Below, piece after piece: positions 16,232 to 25,451 of a stretch of DNA of 64,000 nucleotides. The notes below the pieces were generated by a model, which was not told where the DNA came from, searched no databases, and was given only the letters and a program-made list of their open reading frames with translations. Source of the stretch: Sphingobacteriales bacterium. GTDB taxonomy: Bacteria > Bacteroidota > Bacteroidia > Chitinophagales > JADIYW01. Numbering within the stretch: position 1 is the stretch's first letter; every line of letters begins with the position of its first letter. The stretch spans positions 372,001 to 436,000 of the forward strand of contig JADKIQ010000002.1 in assembly GCA_016721245.1 (NCBI GenBank). The letters run 5' to 3'. The position numbers and the translations under genes were made by a program.

Positions 16232-18930
16232 CGGTTTACTTTGTGCTGATTTTTATTATTCAGAGTGTTATTCAGAATTCAGTTATCAGTTTTAATTTTT
16301 ATCTGGTTAATACACTCGATAAGTACACCTTAATTAGTTTAATAATTTTTGGTCTGGGTTTTTCATGCCTCCTGTTTCTGATGAAATGGATATTTGAACA
16401 GCAGTTGGGTAAAAATTTCTTTGTCTTTGTATTGCTGTTTGGGTGTGTAGGTTTAGCTGTTGGATACTGGATGGGAGAGTTTACAGATGTTTTATACGGG
16501 GCATTTATTTTGCTGTGGTTGTTTACCTTCGTTTTGTTTTTTTATTACGAGAAATCATTCTTTCAAAGTAATCAGAAATACAAGTTTTTATCCAACCTTA
16601 TTTTATTGTCTTTAATTGCATTTCTCTCCTCTGTAATTATCATTTTTAATACCAGTCAGAAAGATATTGAAAAACGAAAATACCGCATGGAAGAGCTGGT
16701 TTCCGAGCGCGATATTGGTGAAGAATATACACTTACTGAAACGGAAAAAGCTATTCTTGAAGATAATTTTATAAAATCGTATTTCAAAAATCCATACTTA
16801 TCTACGGTGGATATTGATAAACGTATTTCAGCAAAATATTATAAACCCTTATTGCGCAGGTATACCATTACCACTTATGCTTTCGATAAAGATGGAATGC
16901 CTTTGATTGGAATTGCACAAAAAGAATTTTACAAACTCAATAATATCCGTTTTTACAAAAAAGCGAAAAGCATATCTTCTCAGTTTTACTATTTGTCCAT
17001 CAAAGAAAACGGAGAAAAATATTTGGGTTATTTTCCTGTAAAAGAAGATTCCGTTAATCTCGGATATTTGTTTGTAGAGTTTATTCCAAAGATTTTCAGT
17101 TCCTACAGTGCTTACCCGGAATTATTATTAAAACAAAAAAACTACTACGACGAAGAGTTCGATAATTTCTCCTACGCGATTTATGATAACTCATATCTGG
17201 TGAAACAAAAAGGTGATTATGAATATCAGGTTAATTTTAATTTTCCTGCTAAAAAGAATAAGGAATTCAGTTTTTACAAGAGCAATGATTACAATCACAT
17301 GATTTATTTCAGTAAAGATAAACAGGTGGTATTGTCGGAAAAAAACAGACCAACGCTCAGTACTTTGTCTGTTTTTTCGTACATGGTCATTTTCTTTTTG
17401 TTCTTTTTTATTCTGATGGATTTAGTTGGTTTCTCTAACAGATTCTGGGGTGAAGATTCGGTGCGGAATTTCTTCAAAGGAGATACCTTGCAAAAACAAA
17501 TCCAGAATTCCATGATTGCACTGGTTTTATTCTCACTTGCAATTATCGGTTTGGTAACCATGGTGTATTTTCAGTATCAGTACAATATTTACCACAACAG
17601 TAAACTGCTGAAGAAAGTTAATTCAGTGATGAAGAATGTTGCACAATATTACATTGAAGATTTTCCTGTTGACGGCAACAATACCTTTGATAAAGTAATA
17701 CAACAGAAACTGAAAGTTTTATCGAGTATTCATGCGCTGGATATAAATGTATATAATACGAAAGGGGAATTGCTGCAAACATCACAACCTGAAATTTTTA
17801 AACGGAACCTTGTATCAGGGAAAATGGATGCAGATGCATACTACAATCTGATCATTAAAGGAAAGTCAAAGTATGTACACGATGAAGAAATCGGTAAACT
17901 GTCTTATTTAAGTGCCTATCAGCCGTTCAGAAGCAATGGAAAAGTACTGGGTTATTTTAATTTTCCATACTACGGAAAACAAAAAAGTTTTCAGGAAGAC
18001 ATTTCCTATTTCTTAGTGGCATTGGTGAATGTGTATGTATTGTTTTTAATTGCAGCCGCTTTGTTTGCAGTATTCTTGTCGCGCTCCATTACCAATTCGC
18101 TCACCTTGATTTCAGATAACATAAAAGGGGTGCAGTTTGGTAAAACCAATAAGCAGATTTCGTGGAAGAACGATGATGAAATCGGTCTGCTCGTTAAACA
18201 ATATAACCTCATGCTGGCTGAGCTGGAAAAAAGTGCGGACTTACTGGCCAAATCCGAAAGGGAAGGAGCATGGCGCGAAATGGCCAAGCAGGTGGCACAT
18301 GAAATCAAGAATCCGCTGACACCGATGAAGCTGAGTATTCAGCATTTACAGCGCGCGTTGAAAGACAATTCTCCGGATATAAAAGAACTGACGGAAAATA
18401 TTTCCAAGCGAATGATTGAGCAGATTGATAATCTTTCCAATATTGCCACCGCCTTTTCTGATTTCGCAAAAATGCCGCAGGGTAATTTTGACAGCATAGA
18501 TATAGAACCAATTTTACTTTCAACTGTTGAGTTATTCCGGGAAAGTGAAAATATCGAAATAAATCTGACTTACCCGAAGAGCGAATGTATTGTAAATGGT
18601 GATAAAGAACAGCTCATGCGTGTGTTTACCAATATTATCAAAAATTCCACACAGGCCATACCGGAAAGCACACATGGAATAATTGATATAAAAGTGGAAG
18701 AAAAACACACATACTACCTGATTTCCATAAAAGATAACGGTATTGGAATTCCGGAAGAAAAAAGAGCACATATTTTTGAGCCGAATTTCACCACCAAGTC
18801 ATCCGGAACTGGTTTGGGTTTGGCGATTTGTAAAAATATAATTGAACGTATGAATGGTAAAATATGGTTTGATTCGGTGGTGAATGAATACTCGGTGTTT
18901 TATATTCAGTTGCCCAAAATATCAGTTTAA
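16204..18930 (+). pseudogene. NtrY-like histidine kinase, fragment 3 of 3 (HAMP, HisKA, HATPase)
   Basis: Last and largest part, read from 16204. It holds more membrane helices (to about 16650), an extracytoplasmic sensor region, a helix near 17370-17430 (SYMVIFFLFFFILMDLVGF), a helix pair bounding a second sensor domain, and a HAMP-like linker (SRSITNSLTLISDNIKGVQFG). HisKA follows with H in QVAHEIKNPLTPMKLSIQHL, then HATPase_c with N-box VFTNIIKNSTQAIP, G1 DNGIGIPEEK and G2 GTGLGLAICKNIIERM. H-E-I-K-N-P-L-T-P-M-K is the NtrY subgroup signature. No response regulator is adjacent. The GTG at 16243 is internal to the joined protein. Confidence 0.85.
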
Positions 18931-18954
18931 TTTGAAAACTTGAAGATGTGTAAA

Positions 18955-18985
18955 TTTGAAAATTATTTGACAAGATATAAATTTG
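18955..18985 (+). promoter_or_regulatory. Consensus promoter upstream of hemL
   Basis: TTTG (18955-18958), exactly 19 bases, then TAAATTTG (18978-18985): a full match to the Bacteroidota TTTG-N19-21-TAnnTTTG promoter. Transcription would start near 18992, leaving a leader of about 240 bases before the hemL start. The leader holds no ORF with coding signal and ends in a strong hairpin at 19171-19196. Confidence 0.6.
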
Positions 18986-19170
18986 CTGCCTGTTTTTATA
19001 CAGCAAAGCCGCAGAAGGTTTAGTTTATGATTTTTGCAGCGATAGAAGTAAAATTAAAACAAGGAAAATTGCATTGAAGCCAGTAGAGAGGTGAATGTTT
19101 TAATTTTAGCTTCGGTTGTTTCCGACGATAGGAGGAAGCAAATCGCCTTAAAAATCATAAAAGCTTTTTG

Positions 19171-19196
19171 GTTACTTTTTGGCTTCAAAAAGTGAC
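19171..19196. repeat. Long hairpin just before hemL
   Basis: GTTACTTTTTG pairs with CAAAAAGTGAC around the loop GCTT: an 11-base stem with one G-T mismatch that becomes a G-U pair in plus-strand RNA. It ends two bases before an in-frame ATG at 19199. It resembles the dispersed T-rich extragenic hairpins of Bacteroidota genomes. It could shape translation of hemL or be a passive repeat. Confidence 0.5.
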
Positions 19197-19234
19197 AAAT
19201 GAAAATAAAATATTTTGATTCTAATTCAGATGTA

Positions 19235-20527
19235 ATGAAACAAGACAAATCACAACAACTTTTTGAAAAAGCAAAAACATTAATGCCGGGCGGTGTCAAC
19301 TCACCGGTACGTGCCTTTAAATCCGTTGGCGGAACACCCGTTTTTATGAAGAAAGGAAAAGGTGCACACATCTGGGACGAAGATGGAAATGAATATGTGG
19401 ACCATTGTTGCTCCTGGGGACCTTTAATTTTAGGCCATGCCAATGATGAAGTGGAAACTAAGATCATTGAAACGATTAAAAATGGTACTTCTTTTGGCGC
19501 ACCCACCGCATTGGAAAATGAACTGGCAGATTTAATCATATCCAATCATTCCTATATTGAAAAGATTCGTTTTGTCAGCAGCGGAACGGAAGCGGTGATG
19601 TCAGCCTTGCGTTTGGCGCGCGGCGTGACGGGTAAATCCAAGATCATCAAGTTCGATGGTTGTTATCACGGACATGTGGATTCTTTGTTGGTGAAAGCCG
19701 GTTCCGGTTTGGTTACGTTTGGTGAGTCTACATCTGCGGGTGTTCCTGCAGCATTTGCCAATGAAACCATTGTGTTGCCCTTGAATGATGAAGAAGCGGT
19801 AAAATCTTGCTTAGAGAATTTACACCACGAAATTGCTGCCATTATTATCGAACCAATACCGGCAAATAACGGATTGCTTATTCAGTCGCATAAATTTTTA
19901 GTACACCTGCGCGAGTTGTGTACACAACATAAGGTGTTGCTGATTTTTGATGAAGTGATTTCCGGTTTCCGCGTAGGCTTTGAAGGCGCTGCGGGATTGT
20001 ATCAGATACAACCTGATATTATTACGTTTGGTAAAATCATTGGTGGCGGTATGCCGGTAGGTGCTTATGGCGCGAGTCATGAAATCATGAATCATATTTC
20101 TCCCCTGGGGCCGGTGTACCAGGCAGGAACGCTGAGCGGCAATCCGGTGGCGATGAGTGCGGGTATTGCACAATTGACGGCTTGTTTGCAGCCACATTTC
20201 TATCAAAACTTACAGCACAAAACAGACCGCCTGGTGGATGGCATCAAACAGCATATTCATGCAAAAGGATATGAGATTACGATTTACAATATAGGTTCCA
20301 TTTTCTGGTTTGCGTTTTCAGATATGGCACACCTGAACCGTGCCGATCAAATCAATTCCGGCAAGATGAGTTTGTTTGCAAAAGTATATCACTATTTGTT
20401 GGATAACGGTGTGTACTTCGGGCCATCGGGTTACGAAGTAGGTTTTGTTTCTGCGGCTCACAGCGAGGCGGATATCGACAAAACCATCAAAACCATGTGT
20501 GATGCCTTTGATTTGGTGATGGGATAA
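19235..20527 (+). CDS. hemL: Glutamate-1-semialdehyde 2,1-aminomutase
   Basis: PLP enzyme of about 430 residues that converts glutamate-1-semialdehyde to 5-aminolevulinate, the C5 route to heme. Family motifs are LMPGGVNSPVRAFKSVGGTP at the N terminus, RFVSSGTEAVMSALRLARG, FDGCYHGHVDSLLVKAGSG, LIFDEVISGFRVG and the PLP lysine in ITFGKIIGGGMPVGAYG. I chose the ATG at 19235 because MKQDKSQQLFEKAK aligns with the family start. The ATG at 19199 would add 12 residues and abuts the hairpin at 19171-19196. An SDR gene follows after 12 bases. Confidence 0.93.
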   Translation: MKQDKSQQLFEKAKTLMPGGVNSPVRAFKSVGGTPVFMKKGKGAHIWDEDGNEYVDHCCSWGPLILGHANDEVETKIIETIKNGTSFGAPTALENELADLIISNHSYIEKIRFVSSGTEAVMSALRLARGVTGKSKIIKFDGCYHGHVDSLLVKAGSGLVTFGESTSAGVPAAFANETIVLPLNDEEAVKSCLENLHHEIAAIIIEPIPANNGLLIQSHKFLVHLRELCTQHKVLLIFDEVISGFRVGFEGAAGLYQIQPDIITFGKIIGGGMPVGAYGASHEIMNHISPLGPVYQAGTLSGNPVAMSAGIAQLTACLQPHFYQNLQHKTDRLVDGIKQHIHAKGYEITIYNIGSIFWFAFSDMAHLNRADQINSGKMSLFAKVYHYLLDNGVYFGPSGYEVGFVSAAHSEADIDKTIKTMCDAFDLVMG

Positions 20528-20539
20528 TTAATACTATGC

Positions 20540-21355
20540 ATGAATAATAAATTAGTAATGATTACCGGCGCAGCAAGTGGCATAGGAAAAGCCACTGCAG
20601 AACTGCTGCATGCAAAAGGGTATTCTTTATGGTTGATTGATATGAATGAAGCAGCCTTGAAAACGATGCAACAAAGCTTACCCAACACAGAAATAACGGT
20701 TTGCAATTTAACAGATAAAAATGCTTTAGAAGTATTGTCTGAAAAGATAAAACAGAAGGACAAGATAGATGTTGCTTTCCTGAATGCCGGTATTGTAATG
20801 CCCGGCGATTTCATTGATAGCCCTTTCGAAAAAAGTGAATTACAATTAAACCTCAATTTATACAGCACATTATTTTTGAACCATGTATGCGGCAGGAAAA
20901 TGAAAGCGCAGGGAAACGGACACATCATCAATACGGTTTCTATGGCAGGCATCATTGGTTTGAAAGGAAGTGCCATTTATTCTGCAGGTAAATTCGGGTT
21001 GCGCGGATTTCTGATGGCGTTCCGGAATGAGATGCAGCCCTTTGGTGTAGCGGTGTCCGGTATTTATTTAAGTGCGGTCGATACTGCGATGTTGCGCGCA
21101 GAAGCAACAGACCCGAAAGGTACGGCGTTGAATTTCTTAAGTGAACCCATAGAACCCTCAAAAGTAGCAAGCCTTATATTGAAATTATTGAAAAGCAAAA
21201 AAGCGGAAGTGTATATGCCTTACATAGACAGCCTGACCACCAAATTCTTAGGCGCATTTCCCTGGTTGATTCCATTCATCTATCCCATTTTGGAGAAAAT
21301 AGGAGAGAGGGGAAGAAGGAAGTATATAAAGAAACATGGGTTGTTGAGTACTTGA
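20540..21355 (+). CDS. Short-chain dehydrogenase/reductase
   Basis: A 271-residue SDR. The cofactor motif TGAASGIGKATAELL is at about 8-22, an NAG motif lies in FLNAGIVMP, the catalytic serine is in NTVSMAGIIG and Y-x-x-x-K is in IYSAGKFGLRG. WLIDMN with an acidic residue after beta-2 suggests NAD(H) preference, an inference. The C-terminal tail (FLGAFPWLIPFIYPILEKIGERGRRKYIKKHG) is hydrophobic then basic and may associate with the membrane. It starts 12 bases after hemL and is probably co-transcribed, but the substrate is unknown. Confidence 0.9.
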   Translation: MNNKLVMITGAASGIGKATAELLHAKGYSLWLIDMNEAALKTMQQSLPNTEITVCNLTDKNALEVLSEKIKQKDKIDVAFLNAGIVMPGDFIDSPFEKSELQLNLNLYSTLFLNHVCGRKMKAQGNGHIINTVSMAGIIGLKGSAIYSAGKFGLRGFLMAFRNEMQPFGVAVSGIYLSAVDTAMLRAEATDPKGTALNFLSEPIEPSKVASLILKLLKSKKAEVYMPYIDSLTTKFLGAFPWLIPFIYPILEKIGERGRRKYIKKHGLLST

Positions 21356-21362
21356 AAAGTGT

Positions 21363-21470
21363 TATCTTATATAAGATAGCCGTACTTGCACATGTCATCC
21401 TGAACTTGTTTCAGGATTTAACGGATAGTTCATATTTGTTCTTAGCAGAGTCTCTTGAAAAGGACTCTGC
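21363..21470. repeat. Palindrome and extragenic hairpin repeats
   Basis: Three structures follow the SDR stop: a perfect 16-base palindrome TATCTTATATAAGATA (21363-21378), an ATCCTGAA/TTCAGGAT hairpin with five-base loop (21397-21417), and a GCAGAGTC/GACTCTGC hairpin with ten-base loop (21445-21470). The second belongs to a dispersed family seen again after groEL (48883-48903). The palindrome could end transcription of the hemL unit, though no long T-run follows. Confidence 0.55.
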
Positions 21471-21597
21471 ATTGATGAATTACTCAGCGTCCACTACGTG
21501 AGACTCTGATTGAAAGGATAATAATGATTTTTATTAGAACTTGTATTGGTTTGCAATTAATAACTTATAGTAAAACTAATTTATGTTAATTGTGCTT

Positions 21598-21900
21598 TTA
21601 TCGAACAAGCTTTTTATTTTCTTCAATAAAAGAACTCATTTTCTCATAATTAATAGATATTATTTTCCATTTTCCACTAAATGTGTCATCAATAAACCTA
21701 GAACCCTGAAACCATCTTTTTTCTTCGTTTGACAAATCTCTATAGTAGATAAATATTTCACATAAAGAAATACATATTTCTAATGCATTTATATCGTGTA
21801 TTATTGCAGGATTAATTTCTTCAAGCTTAATTGTATTTCTATATTCTACAATTGATTTACGCAAATCAGAAATTGTTTTTTTAATTTCTATATATTTCAT
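21598..21900 (-). CDS. Small hypothetical protein
   Basis: A 100-residue, mostly helical, charged protein (MKYIEIKKTISDLRKSIVEY) with no signal peptide, membrane segment or recognised motif. Low-GC codon use. It lies 62 bases downstream of the flavin monooxygenase gene on the same strand. Its length and helix pattern would fit a small cytosolic protein. No function can be proposed. Confidence 0.5.
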   Translation of the reverse strand: MKYIEIKKTISDLRKSIVEYRNTIKLEEINPAIIHDINALEICISLCEIFIYYRDLSNEEKRWFQGSRFIDDTFSGKWKIISINYEKMSSFIEENKKLVR

Positions 21901-21962
21901 TTTTTAGTCTTTTATGGATAAAGTCAATCTAATCTATTTAATTAAAGGTATAGTGTTATAAA

Positions 21963-23447
21963 TCACCCATACCGATAATGCTCCAAATCCGAATGCTTGC
22001 TGTACCATTTCGATTTGGAAACGCTGAGTGGTCGCAGGAAGGGCGCGTCTCCGAACTTATCAAAATAATAGGAATTAGAGCCGCCGCAATTGTTGTTGTA
22101 AAACACGGTATCTTTTTGTTTTTTCAGCATATACTGAAAGTATTGGTCGTGCGCTTCCTGTTTTATTTCAAACGTTTTTACTTTTCTTCTTTGCTGTTCC
22201 TGCAGCACCCGCATCATGTGCTGCAATTGTATTTCTATCATGTTGAACCACGATAAACCGGAAGCACTATACGGACCGAAAATGATAAAGAAATTCGGGA
22301 AGTTCGGTATAGCACATCCCTGATATGCCTGCAGTCTGTTCTTGCCCCAGAATTCGCCCAATTCCGCTCCGTTTCTGCCGTATAATTTATAGTTGAGGTA
22401 ATTGCTGTCCTTCATCACATTGAAACCTGTCGCCGCAATCAGCGTATCTATTTTTCGTTCTTTGCCATCACTCGTTACAATTCCATCTTTTGTAATTTCC
22501 TGAATGGATTCCGTAACCAACTCCACATTCGGCCGGTTGAACGCAGCATAGTAATTGCTGGAAAAACTCGGACGCTTGCAGCCGAATCCATAATTCGGCG
22601 TCAGTTTTTTGCGCAGCGTTTCATCCTTCACCTGCGATTTCAAATATTGCAAACATCCTCTTTCCAGTGTCTTTACGATAAAAGGCATTTGCCGGTAATT
22701 GACCACACCCGTAACCATCACTGTTTCTGTAATGCTGTCTGTTAGTTTACGAATGCCATTTTGTACCAGCGGTAATTTACTGAACACCGTCTGAATGCTT
22801 TCTGGAATTGCCGTATCCGGTTTTGGAAAAATCCAGATGGGCGTTCGCTGAAACACGTACAATTGACTAACTTCTGATGCAATGGTGGGCACCAATTGTA
22901 CGCTGGTAGCGCCGGTACCGATTACCGCGACTTTCTTGCCATTTAAATCATAATTTTTATCCCAGCGTGCCGTGTGTATCAGCTTACCTTTGAATTTGTC
23001 CAGTCCTTTTATTTCAGGATATTTAGGGTCGGTCAGTGCTCCGGTGGCCGAGATGATGATGGAAGCTGTAAAGGATCTTCCGTCTTTCGCATATACTGTC
23101 CAGACAGCATTTTTCTCATCAAAAACCGCTTTGTCTACATCTACTTTAAACCTGAAATTTTCACGGATATTGTATTTATCTACGCAGGCATTTGCATAAT
23201 CATACAACTCATTTCCTTTAGCAAAAACTCTCCTCCAGTTGGGGTTCTGCTCAAACGAATAGGAATAGGTAAACGAAGTAATATCCACGGCAATTCCCGG
23301 ATATTGATTGTCGCGCCAGGTGCCGCCAATATCATCTGCTCTTTCCAGAATAAGAAAAGAATACCCGGCTTTTTTGAGCTGCATACCGGCACCAATTCCG
23401 GAAAATCCGGAACCTATAATAATAATATCTGCCTCTTTATGTGTCAT
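21963..23447 (-). CDS. Flavin-containing (Baeyer-Villiger-type) monooxygenase
   Basis: A 494-residue FAD/NADPH oxygenase. The FAD Rossmann motif is IIIGSGFSGIGAGMQL (about 9-24), GGTWRDNQYPGIAVD is typical of class B monooxygenases, and the signature F-x-G-x-x-x-H-x-x-x-W appears as FKGKLIHTARW (about 158-168). The NADPH Rossmann motif VIGTGATSVQLVP lies near 180. Such enzymes insert oxygen next to ketones or oxidise soft nucleophiles. The substrate cannot be inferred. It stands divergent from hemH. Confidence 0.88.
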   Translation of the reverse strand: MTHKEADIIIIGSGFSGIGAGMQLKKAGYSFLILERADDIGGTWRDNQYPGIAVDITSFTYSYSFEQNPNWRRVFAKGNELYDYANACVDKYNIRENFRFKVDVDKAVFDEKNAVWTVYAKDGRSFTASIIISATGALTDPKYPEIKGLDKFKGKLIHTARWDKNYDLNGKKVAVIGTGATSVQLVPTIASEVSQLYVFQRTPIWIFPKPDTAIPESIQTVFSKLPLVQNGIRKLTDSITETVMVTGVVNYRQMPFIVKTLERGCLQYLKSQVKDETLRKKLTPNYGFGCKRPSFSSNYYAAFNRPNVELVTESIQEITKDGIVTSDGKERKIDTLIAATGFNVMKDSNYLNYKLYGRNGAELGEFWGKNRLQAYQGCAIPNFPNFFIIFGPYSASGLSWFNMIEIQLQHMMRVLQEQQRRKVKTFEIKQEAHDQYFQYMLKKQKDTVFYNNNCGGSNSYYFDKFGDAPFLRPLSVSKSKWYSKHSDLEHYRYG

Positions 23448-23571
23448 AAATCTTTGCGCCTTTGCGTGAAATAATAAATAAAATTAAAGAGTAGATCTTT
23501 TAAATAGCTATACCATTGTAAGTTAATAGTTTGATTCAATAAACAAATGTTAAGCATTGGGTTTTTTGACT

Positions 23572-23579
23572 TACTTTTG
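23572..23579 (+). promoter_or_regulatory. -7 box of hemH
   Basis: TACTTTTG matches TAnnTTTG and ends 33 bases before the hemH ATG, a normal leader length. No clear TTTG lies at the -33 position. Confidence 0.5.
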
Positions 23580-23612
23580 TAAACATTTTAAAGGTTTTGT
23601 AATTTTACAGGA

Positions 23613-24635
23613 ATGATTAAGAAGACAGGAATTTTACTCGTTAATCTTGGAACTCCGGATAGTCCGAGCAACAGCGATGTATTTAAATATTTAAACGAGT
23701 TTTTAACGGATGGTCGTGTGATAGATTATCCGTGGTTGCCACGACAAATCTTAGTGCGTGGTATTATCGTTCCGTTGCGATATAAAAATTCTGCAAAAAC
23801 CTACAGAGAGATTTGGGACAAAGACAGAGGTTCACCTTTGATGTATCATTTGCAGGATTTGACAAAAAAAGTAAAAGAAAAACTGTCTTCGGATGAATAC
23901 GTGGTAGAGTATGCCATGCGCTATCAAAATCCGAGTCTGGAAACTGCACTGGAAAAATTCAGATTGCAGCAGGTCAATAAGATTGTGGTATTGCCTTTGT
24001 TTCCGCAGTATTCTTCTGCCTGCAATGGTTCCGTGATTCAGAAAGTACAGGAGATTACGTCAAAATGGCTGACCATTCCGGACTTGAAATACATTCATCA
24101 TTTTTACGATAATGAGAAATTCATTGATGCATTTGTAGCGCAGGGAAATAAGTACAATTTCGATGATTATGACCATGTGTTGTTTTCCTATCATGGCCTG
24201 CCTGCCCGTCATTTGAAGAACGGAGATGTTACAAAAAAACATTGTCTGCAAAACAAAGACTGCTGTGCAAAAATTACGGAAGTTAATCAGCATTGCTATC
24301 GTGCACAGTGTTATGAAACCACCCGATTGATTACAGAAAAATTGAATCTTCCTAAAGATAAATTTACTGTGACGTTTCAGTCGCGTTTAGGAAAAGAAGT
24401 TTGGCTGGAACCTTATACAGTGGCTGTAATTCCTGAATTAGCCAAACAAGGAAAGAAAAAATTACTCGTTTTTTCTCCTGCATTCGTAGCAGATTGCCTG
24501 GAAACCTTATATGAAATTCGTACTGAATATCTAGAGTTGTATGAAGAACACGGCGGCGAAAGCATTACGCTTGTTGAAAGTTTAAATTCCGAAGATAAAT
24601 GGGTAGATGCGGTAGTGGAGTTGGTGACGAACTAA
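23613..24635 (+). CDS. hemH: Ferrochelatase
   Basis: A 340-residue ferrochelatase that inserts iron into protoporphyrin (or coproporphyrin) in the last part of heme synthesis. Motifs are GILLVNLGTPDSP at the N terminus, MRYQNPS, PLFPQYSSA, the catalytic-histidine motif LFSYHGLPARH and the metal-site glutamate in FVADCLETLYEI. Six cysteines lie between residues about 210 and 235 (HCLQNKDCCAK, HCYRAQCYET). Some ferrochelatases bind a [2Fe-2S] cluster, but the spacing here is not diagnostic. The stop overlaps the convergent secreted-protein gene by four bases. Confidence 0.95.
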   Translation: MIKKTGILLVNLGTPDSPSNSDVFKYLNEFLTDGRVIDYPWLPRQILVRGIIVPLRYKNSAKTYREIWDKDRGSPLMYHLQDLTKKVKEKLSSDEYVVEYAMRYQNPSLETALEKFRLQQVNKIVVLPLFPQYSSACNGSVIQKVQEITSKWLTIPDLKYIHHFYDNEKFIDAFVAQGNKYNFDDYDHVLFSYHGLPARHLKNGDVTKKHCLQNKDCCAKITEVNQHCYRAQCYETTRLITEKLNLPKDKFTVTFQSRLGKEVWLEPYTVAVIPELAKQGKKKLLVFSPAFVADCLETLYEIRTEYLELYEEHGGESITLVESLNSEDKWVDAVVELVTN

Positions 24636-25420
24636 TTTTTCAGCAATTTGATGACGATGCTTTCACTTCTGTCCGCATCAGATTTAATATCAAGTTCCTT
24701 TAATAATCTACCGTTCTGGTATATTGCAAGCGTTGCCGTATTGGGTGGCACACTGCCTAAATTATGGGCATAGAACAATAACTCATTCAGTTCAGTATCG
24801 CAGTATATATTAGTCTTAAACGGCTGGTGTTTCAACAACAGATTGGAAATGATTTCATGCTCGTTAAAATATACTGAAACGATATCTCCGTCTTCTTTTA
24901 AGTTATCCCAAATGACAAGTTCAAGTGAATCTTTTTTTGCAAAAATAGTATCTATCACTAAAACCTTTCTGTTGTTAAAATCCTCCTTCCTGAATGTATA
25001 ATCAACTTTCTTTACATATCTTTCAGTGCAGGACAAGTTGATGCATTCATCTTTTACATCGATAGAAAGACAGGTGCCTTCAAGAATATGCTTGTTTTTC
25101 TTTATTTTCAAGAAATCTTTTCCGGATACAAAGCACAAAAGATAATTTGAATCAATATTCTGTTCAAGCACTTTATGGGTTTCGTACTCCAATACGCCGT
25201 TTTTTATGCGACCCTTTATAGCAATATTAGCTTTACCTAAACCATGGTCAAAAATGATAAAGGCATTACCATAGACGGAATCATTCTGCTGAATGATATC
25301 CATTGTTATCTTGGTGTCTGAATGCTCTCCGATCCATTTTCCGGAGATATCCTGAGCGTTGGCAAACAGGTGTTGCAAAACAGAGAATAGAAGGAGTATG
25401 AATTGCTGGTATTTTATCAT
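24632..25420 (-). CDS. Secreted protein, unknown
   Basis: A 262-residue protein with a cleavable signal peptide (IKYQQFILLLFSVLQHLFANAQ). The N-terminal half (ISGKWIGEHSDTKITMDI to about 130) has the beta-strand pattern of a lipocalin-like or calycin fold. The C-terminal part (KVLVIDTIFAKKDSLELVIWDNLKEDGDIVSVYFN and LGSVPPNTATLAIYQNGRLLKELDIKSDADRSESIVI) is a beta-sandwich domain that recurs in Bacteroidota secreted proteins. No lipobox. It begins 31 bases after the MFS gene, so the two may be co-transcribed. Confidence 0.75.
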   Translation of the reverse strand: MIKYQQFILLLFSVLQHLFANAQDISGKWIGEHSDTKITMDIIQQNDSVYGNAFIIFDHGLGKANIAIKGRIKNGVLEYETHKVLEQNIDSNYLLCFVSGKDFLKIKKNKHILEGTCLSIDVKDECINLSCTERYVKKVDYTFRKEDFNNRKVLVIDTIFAKKDSLELVIWDNLKEDGDIVSVYFNEHEIISNLLLKHQPFKTNIYCDTELNELLFYAHNLGSVPPNTATLAIYQNGRLLKELDIKSDADRSESIVIKLLKN

Positions 25421-25451
25421 GCCGTAACTAAAATTACGGATTTTTTGTGTT

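Noticed and set aside
19199..19234. hemL start at the ATG at 19199
   Set aside because: It lies two bases after a long hairpin, and the 12 added residues do not resemble the family. The ATG at 19235 aligns better.
19054..19545. 163-codon minus-strand frame across the hemL leader and start
   Set aside because: Mostly antisense to hemL, whose identity is certain. No signal or motif in the translated product.
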